Source of the DNA: Amycolatopsis australiensis
Lineage (GTDB): Bacteria; Actinomycetota; Actinomycetes; Mycobacteriales; Pseudonocardiaceae
NCBI RefSeq assembly: GCF_900119165.1
Contig: NZ_FPJG01000006.1
Location: 868,001-932,000 of the forward strand
DNA length: 64,000 bases
Direction of reading: 5' to 3'
Numbering within the stretch: the first letter of the stretch is position 1; each line of letters begins with the position of its first letter. Below, one piece after another: positions 24,736-32,191 of this stretch. The notes beneath the pieces are model-generated. The model was not told where the DNA came from. It saw only the letters and a list, made by a program, of their open reading frames with translations, and made no database searches. The position numbers and the translations under genes were made by a program.

Positions 24736-24756
24736 GGCCCTGCCTTCCTCCATCAC

Positions 24757-24778
24757 GCCACCCGCGCACACGGGTGGC
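24757..24778 (-). promoter_or_regulatory. 5'-UTR hairpin of the SOS-boxed gene
   Basis: Arms GCCACCCG (24757-24764) and CGGGTGGC (24771-24778) with a 6-nt loop lie between the promoter and the ribosome site of the gene starting at 24735. It may affect translation or message stability. Confidence 0.35.
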
Positions 24779-24798
24779 ATCTCCCCTGGACAACGCCC

Positions 24799-24818
24799 AT
24801 TTTAGAACATATGTACGA
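24799..24818 (-). promoter_or_regulatory. Promoter -10 overlapped by a LexA (SOS) box
   Basis: Plus-strand sequence TAGAACATATGTACGA (24803-24818) matches the actinobacterial SOS box (TCGAAC-N4-GTTCGA) in 10 of 12 conserved positions. On the minus strand it abuts TAAAAT (24804-24799), a good -10, placing the box between -10 and -35 of the gene that starts at 24735. LexA binding there would block transcription until DNA damage. Confidence 0.65.
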
Positions 24819-25018
24819 CAGTTTCCGGGGCCGAAGAGGTGACGGTCGCCCGCGGGCCGCCGGATCGGTCGCCGCAAGACGGCGATCGGCTGGTCTCCGT
24901 CGAGTACTCCCGAAACCGCGTCCCGTGCGCTACGTTGCCGATCAACCTCGAACAGCACCTCACAGGTCGGCCACGCGTGCCAGACTGATGCCCCGAACGG
25001 TGGATGGGGGGTCTACTC

Positions 25019-26131
25019 ATGAGCTGGCAGGAAGACCTGCGCCAGCTGGACGCGGACCTGGCGGCCGGGCGCATCGAACCCGCCGCCCACCGCAAACAGC
25101 GGGACGAACTGCTCGCGCAGGCTTCCGGTTCGACCGTGCCATCGCCCGTCCCGTCACCGCTGCGCCGACCGGCGACCGCCTGGCAGAGCAAGAACCCCGC
25201 CGCACAGCCGGAGGCCGCGCCGGCACAGCGGCTCGACACGCCGTCGAACCCGCCCGGCTACCAGCCACCCATCCGTCCGCCGGTCCGCCAGACTCCGCCC
25301 GTGCCGCCGTGGCAGCGCACGGGGATCAACGTTCCGCCCGTCGCGGATCACCTGACCACCGCGCCGAGCCCGGCCGACATCACGCCGACCCGGTACCTGA
25401 CGGTCGAGGGCGCGGTTCCGGACCGGCCCCAGGTCAGCCGGTTCCCGCCACCGTATCCGCCCGGCGCGGCCCCGGCGCCGCCCGCGCCGGACGAGCCGGG
25501 GAAGCACCGCTCGGACGAGCCGGGCGCGCGGCGGCCGACCTGGCTCTTCCTCGCGCTGGGCGTGCTCCTGGTCCTGGCGATGATCGTCGGGGTGACCGCG
25601 TGGATCGGTTCCGGCTCGGATCCCGCGCCCGAGGCGAACGCGCCGTCGTCCGCGTCCGACTCGACCCGCACCCCGCCGCTGGACGACCGGGTGCCGCAGA
25701 TGCCGGGCAAGCAGAATCCCAACAACTCGACCATGTCGGTGGCGAAGGGCCTGGAACTGGGCCTCTACCCGGCATCGACCGCGGACCTGCTGAACGCCAA
25801 CGGAGCCACCAAGGTGATCTACCGGGGCGCGGCCGACGGTGACGTCTCGTATCTGGTCCTGGTCGTGCCGACGAGCAGCCCGGGCAACGCGCAGACCGTC
25901 GTCGAGAAGCTCTACCAGGACGCGCTGACGGGTGGCTTCCGGTCGGTCCAGTCGCCGTTGCGCACGGTCTCGGGCAGGGACGGCGCCACCTTCCTGAACA
26001 CCACCTGGTACGGGTCGGGCAGCAACGTCGTGAGCATCGGGATCGCCGAGCCGTACCGAGGTCAGGCGGGGCTGAGCAGCGAACTCGACAAGGCCGTGGA
26101 CGCACTCGAAGCGGTGCTCCCGGTCAGCTGA
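25019..26131 (+). CDS. Single-pass membrane protein with SHOCT-like N-terminus (paralogue 1)
   Basis: 370 residues. The N-terminal helix-turn segment SWQEDLRQLDADLAAGRIEP resembles the short SHOCT-type oligomerisation motif. A Pro-rich linker (about 40-170), one membrane helix (WLFLALGVLLVLAMIVGVTA) and an extracytoplasmic C-terminal domain (about 215-370) follow. GGGGGG eight bases before ATG 25019 fixes the start. It shares its N-terminal motif and layout with the next gene, so the two are ancient duplicates. Function unknown; the adjacent receptor kinase suggests a signalling or envelope role. Confidence 0.8.
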   Translation: MSWQEDLRQLDADLAAGRIEPAAHRKQRDELLAQASGSTVPSPVPSPLRRPATAWQSKNPAAQPEAAPAQRLDTPSNPPGYQPPIRPPVRQTPPVPPWQRTGINVPPVADHLTTAPSPADITPTRYLTVEGAVPDRPQVSRFPPPYPPGAAPAPPAPDEPGKHRSDEPGARRPTWLFLALGVLLVLAMIVGVTAWIGSGSDPAPEANAPSSASDSTRTPPLDDRVPQMPGKQNPNNSTMSVAKGLELGLYPASTADLLNANGATKVIYRGAADGDVSYLVLVVPTSSPGNAQTVVEKLYQDALTGGFRSVQSPLRTVSGRDGATFLNTTWYGSGSNVVSIGIAEPYRGQAGLSSELDKAVDALEAVLPVS

Positions 26132-26239
26132 GGCCGAGCGGGTCCCGAACCGACCCTCTGGACCTCCGCGAGCAGGGCTGAGTGCACAATGATGCGGGAG
26201 CCGGCTGGGCTGGCAACGCTGACACGAAGGGGGCCGGGT

Positions 26240-27451
26240 TTGTCCTGGCAGGAGCAACTACGCCAGTTGGACGAGGAGCTGGCCGCGGGCCGGATCTCGG
26301 CCGACGACTACCGGCTGCGGCGAGACGGCGTCCTTTCCGCGGCAGTCAACGCCGATCCCCAGCCCAGCCAGACCGGGACCGGCGACGCGGAGAGCACCCA
26401 CATCATCGCCCCGGTGACCCCGCCGCCCGGCCAGCCGCAGCCTCCGGCGCCGTCGGGCGACCAGACCCAGATCGTCAACACGTCGTTCGGTGACGGCGAG
26501 CGCACCCAGGCCGTCTCGCAGGGGCCCGCCCCGCAGGGCTGGGCGCCCGCCGGCCAGGGCGACGCCGACCGGACGCAGGTCGTGCCGGGGGTGCCGCCGC
26601 AGGCCACCGCCGGTGGTTACCAGGGTGGCCACGGTTCGGGCGGCTTCCCGGCCCAGCAGCCCCCGCCGCAGTACGCACCGCCACCGAGCATGTCCGGGCC
26701 GAACCAGCAGCTGCCGTGGGCCGCGCCCGCCCAGAACACGAGCACGCCATGGGGTGGCTCGGACTTCCCCGCCGACACCAGCTGGGTCGGTCAGGGACCG
26801 GAACCCTCGTTCGAGACCACTCCGGCCAAGGGCAGCAAGAAGATCATCGCGATCATCGTCGCGGTCGTCGTGCTGGCCGGGCTCGGTGTCGGCGGCTACT
26901 TCCTCTTCTCCGGCGGCAACCAGCCGACACCGCCGGTCGCGCAGTCGTCCACGGCGCCGCCGCCCCCGACCCAGAAGCCGAAGGACGACCTCGAGATCGC
27001 CAAGCTCCCCGGCGACATCAAGGAAACCACCGACTTCGCCAAGTTCGACGACTTCGAGGCACGCAAGGTTCTCACCGACGAGGAGAACGCCGCCGTCGCC
27101 TCGGCCGACCCCACGACCGCGCGGATGTCGGTGTCGAACCTGCCCTCCGGCGTGACGGTCGTGGTGGTCACGGTCAAGACCTCCGGCGCCTCCGCCGCGG
27201 CGAACACGGTCGAGAAGCTCGGCGAGCTGCAGGCGAAGTACAAGCTCGGCAAGTACACGGGCACGACGCCCCCGGGTGTCGACATCATGCAGCTGGTCAA
27301 GGAAGACGGCAGCGCCCTGATCCGCGCCCACTACGTGCACAAGCAGACGGTGGTCCGCGTGCAGGTGAACGGTGCGGACATGTCCGGTGTCTCCCGAGCT
27401 TTCGACGAGATCCTCGCGAAGCAGCTGGCAGAGCTGCCCGCCAACAGCTGA
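26240..27451 (+). CDS. Single-pass membrane protein with repeated TQxV motifs (paralogue 2)
   Basis: 403 residues from a TTG start at 26240, chosen because AAGGGGG lies six bases before it and the protein then begins MSWQEQLRQLDEELAAG like its paralogue. A cytosolic Pro/Gln-rich linker carries four Asp/Glu-Thr-x-x-Ile/Val motifs at Thr53 (THII), Thr76 (TQIV), Thr89 (TQAV) and Thr112 (TQVV). A membrane helix (about 201-223) and a 170-residue extracytoplasmic domain follow. The TxxI/V spacing is that recognised by some FHA domains after phosphorylation, so the linker is a likely kinase target. No enzyme motif. Confidence 0.8.
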   Translation: MSWQEQLRQLDEELAAGRISADDYRLRRDGVLSAAVNADPQPSQTGTGDAESTHIIAPVTPPPGQPQPPAPSGDQTQIVNTSFGDGERTQAVSQGPAPQGWAPAGQGDADRTQVVPGVPPQATAGGYQGGHGSGGFPAQQPPPQYAPPPSMSGPNQQLPWAAPAQNTSTPWGGSDFPADTSWVGQGPEPSFETTPAKGSKKIIAIIVAVVVLAGLGVGGYFLFSGGNQPTPPVAQSSTAPPPPTQKPKDDLEIAKLPGDIKETTDFAKFDDFEARKVLTDEENAAVASADPTTARMSVSNLPSGVTVVVVTVKTSGASAAANTVEKLGELQAKYKLGKYTGTTPPGVDIMQLVKEDGSALIRAHYVHKQTVVRVQVNGADMSGVSRAFDEILAKQLAELPANS

Positions 27452-27452
27452 C

Positions 27453-29783
27453 ATGGCGGGCAGCCGGTTCGTCGCCTGCACCGTGGTCACCCGGGACCGC
27501 CTCGCCGCCGCCGAGGTGCTGGCCGGGTCGTACCGCGCACACCACCCCGGCCACGACTTCACCGTGCTCGTGGCCGACGGCGACACCGTGCCCGGTGAGC
27601 TCGGTCTCGATCCGGAGGAGTACTTCCGGCTGGTCACCTGCCACGCCGGTGCCGATCTCGTCGACGTGCTGCGGCCGCTGCTGCTGCGCACCTTGCTGGA
27701 GCGGTTCGACGTCGCGGTGCTGCTGGACGCCGACATCGAGGTCCACGCGCCCTTCGAGGACGTCAGCGCGCTCGCGGTGGACCACGGCCTGGTCGTCGCG
27801 GCCGCGCTGCTGGCCCCGCTCCCCCGGGACGGCCTGGAACCCGAAGACGTGCCGGGCGTCTACGACGGCTTCCTCGCCGCCGGGCCCGCCGCCCAGCCGT
27901 TCCTCGACCACTGGGCCGATCGGGCCCGCCGCCGTCCCCCGCTCCGCGCGACGACCTGGCGCTGGCCGGACCTGCTGCCCGGCCCGTTCGAGCACCTGGT
28001 CGTCCGTGACCCCGGGCTGGCCGTCGGCTACTGGAACCTGCACGAGCGCTCGCCGTCCGAAAGCCGGTTCATCGCCTTTCGCGGCTACGCCCCCGAAACG
28101 CCCTGGTTGCTGACGACCGACTGCGCGGCACGGCCGCGGGTGCGGCTGTCCGCCGACCCGGTCCTCCGCCGGTTGTGTGACGCCTACGGCGCCCGCGTGG
28201 GCACCACACAGGCCGGCGACGGCCGGTTTTCCGCGCTGCCGGACGGTTCTCCGCTCACTCCGCAGATGCGGCAGCTCTACCACGACGCCTGGCTGCGCAC
28301 GGAACTGCCGGACCAGCCGGCCGAGAAGCTCCCACCGCATCCCTTCGGCGACGACGGCGGCCGCGCGTTCCGGGCGTGGCTGGCCGAGCCGGCGAACCCG
28401 GTCGACGCCGCGGGCGGGATGACCCGGCTGGCGGCGGAGGTCTGGCGCGCCCGCATCGACCTGCAGGCGGTTTTCCCGCACCCGCGTGGCGAAAACGCGC
28501 CCGGCTTCCGGCAGTGGTGCGCGACCCACGGCGTCGCGGAAGGCGTGCTTCCGGAGTGGGCCGTGCCGGTGCCCGCCGCGACGCCGCTGGCGCCCGTCGA
28601 AGACTTCGGGGTCAACGTCGTCGGCTTCCTCACCGCCGAGCTCGGGCTCGGCGAGATGGCCCGGTTGATCCAGCGGATGATCGTCCGGGCCGGGATCCCG
28701 ATGGCGTCGGTCGTCGAAGAGCGGTCCATCTCCGGCTCGGTGCGCACCGGGCTGGCCGCGCCGGAAAGCGTGGGGCCGCCGCGGTTCGGGGTCAGCTTGC
28801 TGACGGTCAACTCCGACTTCACCAGGGTGGTCGTCGACAGCCACCCGGACGCGACCGCCGGCAGGTACCGGATCGGGTTGTGGGCGTGGGAGCTGGAGGA
28901 CTTCCCGGCCGAGATGCACGACGGCTTCGCGTTCGTCGACGAAATCTGGACGCCCAGCGAGTTCGCGACCCGGGCGATCGCCGCGCACTCGCCGGTGCCG
29001 GTCCGGACCATTCCGGTGCCGGTGCCCGACCCGGGCCCGGTGGTCCGCGAACCGGGTCCGGGCACGCGGTTCCTCTTCGTCTTCGACTTCAACTCGACCG
29101 GCGGCCGGAAGAACCCGTGGGGTGTGGTCGAGGCGTTCCGCCGCGCCTTCCCCGGCCGCGAAGACGTCCACCTCGTACTGAAGGCGACCAACGGCCACCG
29201 GAACACGGCGGCGGTCGAACGGCTCCGGCGCGCGATCGACGGCGACGCGCGGATCGAGCTCGTGGAGCGCTACCTCACGACAGCCGAACTCGACGCCCTG
29301 TATGCCGGAACCGACGCCTACGTGTCACTGCACCGGAGCGAGGGGTTCGGGCTGACGGTGGCCGAGGCGATGGTCAGGGGGCTGCCGGTGATCGCGACGG
29401 ACTATTCGAGCACGACCGAGTTCTTCGGGCCGGCGTCCGGCTGGCCGGTGCCGTACACCATGACGGAGGTCGGCCCGGGCTGGCCGCCGTACCGCGGTGA
29501 CGGCCGCTGGGCCGACCCGGACCTCGACGCGGCGGCCGCGGCGATGCGGGCCGTCGCCGATGATCCGGCCGAAGCCCGAAAGCGCGGTGCAGCCGCGCGA
29601 GAGCACATCCTGCGCACGCACGCGGCCGACGTCACCGTGGCGTGGCTGCGGGAACGACTGGGCGAAGCGCACCAGACGTGGCTCGCCCGGCGAGCTCCCG
29701 AACCGCCGCCACGGTCGCCGCTGGCCGCCCGAGCCCGTCGCCTGCTGCGGCCCGTGGCCCGCCGGATGCGAGTGACGTCGTGA
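27453..29783 (+). CDS. Two-domain glycosyltransferase (GT-A-like plus GT4)
   Basis: 776 residues. The N-terminal domain (about 1-260) looks like a GT-A nucleotide-sugar transferase, starting FVACTVVTRDRLAAAEVL and carrying a DxD motif, LLDADIEV with Asp92 and Asp94. The C-terminal domain (about 383-750) is GT-B/GT4-like: NVVGFLTAELGLGEMARLIQ, FDFNSTGGRKNPWGVVEAF and the ExnE motif HRSEGFGLTVAEAM. It probably adds two sugars to a growing surface glycan at the cytosolic membrane face. ATG 27453 directly follows the previous stop. The stop overlaps the next GTG (GTGA), so the cluster is translationally coupled. Confidence 0.88.
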   Translation: MAGSRFVACTVVTRDRLAAAEVLAGSYRAHHPGHDFTVLVADGDTVPGELGLDPEEYFRLVTCHAGADLVDVLRPLLLRTLLERFDVAVLLDADIEVHAPFEDVSALAVDHGLVVAAALLAPLPRDGLEPEDVPGVYDGFLAAGPAAQPFLDHWADRARRRPPLRATTWRWPDLLPGPFEHLVVRDPGLAVGYWNLHERSPSESRFIAFRGYAPETPWLLTTDCAARPRVRLSADPVLRRLCDAYGARVGTTQAGDGRFSALPDGSPLTPQMRQLYHDAWLRTELPDQPAEKLPPHPFGDDGGRAFRAWLAEPANPVDAAGGMTRLAAEVWRARIDLQAVFPHPRGENAPGFRQWCATHGVAEGVLPEWAVPVPAATPLAPVEDFGVNVVGFLTAELGLGEMARLIQRMIVRAGIPMASVVEERSISGSVRTGLAAPESVGPPRFGVSLLTVNSDFTRVVVDSHPDATAGRYRIGLWAWELEDFPAEMHDGFAFVDEIWTPSEFATRAIAAHSPVPVRTIPVPVPDPGPVVREPGPGTRFLFVFDFNSTGGRKNPWGVVEAFRRAFPGREDVHLVLKATNGHRNTAAVERLRRAIDGDARIELVERYLTTAELDALYAGTDAYVSLHRSEGFGLTVAEAMVRGLPVIATDYSSTTEFFGPASGWPVPYTMTEVGPGWPPYRGDGRWADPDLDAAAAAMRAVADDPAEARKRGAAAREHILRTHAADVTVAWLRERLGEAHQTWLARRAPEPPPRSPLAARARRLLRPVARRMRVTS

Positions 29784-31048
29784 CGCGGCCGGGGGGTCAG
29801 CAGCAGACGATGCTGCCGGTCTACGAAGCCTTCCTGCCCCGCGAGCACGCGCTCTACCGGCCGCGCCACGGCGGGAAGCAGCTGGTCGCGCTGATCTGCG
29901 CGACCGTCTTCTTCCTGACGCCGAACCTGTCGGTCGTCTTCGGCGCCCGGCCCGGCGAGTTCGAAAACCGCGCGCTGACGCCGTTCCCGAGCCTCGGGCA
30001 GGGCTGGTCGTTCTTCCCGCAGCTCGGCAACTGGGCCACCGACCACCTGGTGCTGCGCGAGCAGGCGGTGCACGCCGCCGACGCCATCAGCCGGGGCGTG
30101 TTCGGCGAACCGCCGCCGCTGAACCAGGAACACCAGCAGGGTCCGCTGCAGGTCCCGGACAGCACCAAGATCGACCCGCGGCAGTTCCCCACCGTGATCG
30201 AGGGCAAGGACGGCTGGCTCTACCTGGGCGACGAGGTCACCAGCCACTGCGTGCCGGCCGAAAGCCTGGACACCACCTTCGACCGGCTGCGCCGCTTCCG
30301 CGACGGCATCGAAGCTTCGGGCCGCCAGCTCGTGGTCGTCGTCGCGCCGGACAAAGCGACCATGGTCCCGCAGCACATGCCCGACAACTACCTGGGCAAG
30401 GACTGTCACGACGCCGTCCAGAACGATTTCTGGCGCCACGTGGACGCCGAGAACTTCATGGTCGACCTCCGTGGCCCCTTGCAGGACTGGGCGAACCGCA
30501 AGGGTCAGCCGCTGTACGGCCCGCAGGACGCCCACTGGAACGACGAGGGCGCGGTCACCGCGGTCCGCGAGGTCACCGAAAAGCTGCGGCCGGGCATCAC
30601 CGGGAGCTGGCGCGTCCAGCCGAAGGAGAACTGGGAAGTGCCGGCCGACCTGCCGCGGCTGATCGGCCGGACCGGGCTGACCGACGGCACGCACTACGCG
30701 CTGATGCCCGACGGCCGGACCGACCTCACCCGCACGATGCCCGCCGACTACATCCCGCCGGTGCACACCGACACCGCGTCCGGGACGGGCACCTACGGGC
30801 TCCGCACGGCGTGGCTCGGCGACTCGTTCACCATCCGCACGCTGCCGTACCTGGCCGCCACGTTCCGGGACCTGACCGCCATGCACTACAGCACGTCCGA
30901 CCAGGACGGCGGCGCCGCGATCGCCGGGCTGCTCGCGCGCAGCGACGTCGTGGTGGTCGAGTTCGCCGAACGGGGGCTCATCGCGGGAGCCGCCTCGATG
31001 CTTACGCCCGCCGTGCAGCAGAACATCTTCCGCGAGCTCAACCGATGA
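29780..31048 (+). CDS. AlgX/AlgJ-like SGNH hydrolase-fold protein
   Basis: 422 residues. A short cytosolic N-terminus and one membrane helix (LVALICATVFFLTPNLSVVF, about 30-50) are followed by an extracytoplasmic SGNH-type domain with GKDGWLYLGDE, the paired catalytic motif DAHWNDEG and the GDS-type serine in AWLGDSFT. AlgX and AlgJ O-acetylate alginate together with the MBOAT protein AlgI. No MBOAT gene is nearby, so the acyl donor route is unknown. GTG start at 29780 overlaps the previous stop. The likely role is acylation or deacylation of the glycan made by the neighbouring transferases. Confidence 0.85.
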   Translation: MTRPGGQQQTMLPVYEAFLPREHALYRPRHGGKQLVALICATVFFLTPNLSVVFGARPGEFENRALTPFPSLGQGWSFFPQLGNWATDHLVLREQAVHAADAISRGVFGEPPPLNQEHQQGPLQVPDSTKIDPRQFPTVIEGKDGWLYLGDEVTSHCVPAESLDTTFDRLRRFRDGIEASGRQLVVVVAPDKATMVPQHMPDNYLGKDCHDAVQNDFWRHVDAENFMVDLRGPLQDWANRKGQPLYGPQDAHWNDEGAVTAVREVTEKLRPGITGSWRVQPKENWEVPADLPRLIGRTGLTDGTHYALMPDGRTDLTRTMPADYIPPVHTDTASGTGTYGLRTAWLGDSFTIRTLPYLAATFRDLTAMHYSTSDQDGGAAIAGLLARSDVVVVEFAERGLIAGAASMLTPAVQQNIFRELNR

Positions 31049-31072
31049 CCGCGCCGAACTGTGGGACTGTGC

Positions 31073-32191
31073 ATGTCTTCTGACCAGCTGGCCGCCGCGC
31101 TGGCCCGCCTCGACGAACACCGCGAGCTGCACCTGCCGCTGCGCCGGACCGACCTGCTCGGCCGCTTGGCTCTCCGGTTCCTGTGGAAGCGCCAGGTGAA
31201 GTGGCAGATCGAGGCCAACCTGGCCATCCGGGACGCACTCGCCGCCGTGCACCACGCTCAGCGCGAGCTGCCGCCCGACGCCGTCCGCCACGCCGAGCTG
31301 GCGCACGAGGTCGAGCAGCTCCGGCAACAGGACCGGACCATGACCGCCGGCCTGAACCAGCGGCTCTACGCGGGTCTGGGCCGGATCGAATCGCAGTTGT
31401 CCGAGCTGAAGCTGCAGCAGGCGGAGACGGCCGAGCACGCGGACGACACCGAGCTGCGGCTGAAGGCGCTCGAGGCGCAGGTCGCCGCGCTGACGTCGGC
31501 GTCGGCCGACGTCCGGCTGCGCCACGCCCAGCTGGACGTCGCGCTCGACCGCGTCCGGACCGGGGCCGCGGTCACCGAGGTCGCCGTGGATGTCGCCGAT
31601 CGCGAGTCGTTCCTCGGACTCGCGCTCTCGCAGCTGCTCGACGGTCCGGAAAGCCGCGTGCGCGAAGCCCGCAAGACACACCTGCCGCTGATCACGGCGA
31701 CGCGGGAAGCCGGTGCGACCGGTCCGGTGTTCGACGTCGCGCCGGGCCGCGGCGAATGGCTCGAGGTGCTCCGCTCGGCATCGGTGCCGTACCTGGCGGC
31801 GTCGGACAACAAGCTGGTCCGGCAGCGCTGCGCGGGGCTCGGCCTCGACGTCGACGCGCAGGAGCCCCTGGCCGCGCTGGCGGCGGTGCCGTCCCGCACG
31901 CTGGGCGCGGTGACCGCGTTCCGTTTCGCCGAGCGCCTGACGCCGGACGCCCTCGCGCGCTTCGCCGATCTGGCCGCGACTGCGCTGCAGCCCGGTGGTG
32001 TCCTGCTGGTGGAGACGCCCGGCACCGACGCGGTGACGGAGTACCAGCTGGACCCCTTCGCGCAGAAGCCGTTGCATCCGGTGTACCTCCGGTTCGTCGC
32101 CGAAGCGGCGGGCTTCCCGGAGGTCGAGGTCCGCGAGGTGACCACTGCCGAGGGACTGGGTGAGCGCCTGTGCCTGATCGCCCGGCGATGA
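31073..32191 (+). CDS. Coiled-coil methyltransferase of the glycan cluster
   Basis: 372 residues. The N-terminal 60 residues are basic and helical. A coiled coil (about 65-150) includes ELAHEVEQLRQQ and RIESQLSELKLQQAE. A class I SAM methyltransferase domain (about 215-372) has FDVAPGRGEWLEVL in place of the usual DxGCGRGEWLE, then LGAVTAFRFAERL and ALQPGGVLLVETPG. Related domains cap O-antigen chains. The motif I change (GCG to APG) could weaken SAM binding. Start ATG 31073 (GTG 31061 possible). It overlaps the next gene by ATGA. Confidence 0.85.
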   Translation: MSSDQLAAALARLDEHRELHLPLRRTDLLGRLALRFLWKRQVKWQIEANLAIRDALAAVHHAQRELPPDAVRHAELAHEVEQLRQQDRTMTAGLNQRLYAGLGRIESQLSELKLQQAETAEHADDTELRLKALEAQVAALTSASADVRLRHAQLDVALDRVRTGAAVTEVAVDVADRESFLGLALSQLLDGPESRVREARKTHLPLITATREAGATGPVFDVAPGRGEWLEVLRSASVPYLAASDNKLVRQRCAGLGLDVDAQEPLAALAAVPSRTLGAVTAFRFAERLTPDALARFADLAATALQPGGVLLVETPGTDAVTEYQLDPFAQKPLHPVYLRFVAEAAGFPEVEVREVTTAEGLGERLCLIARR

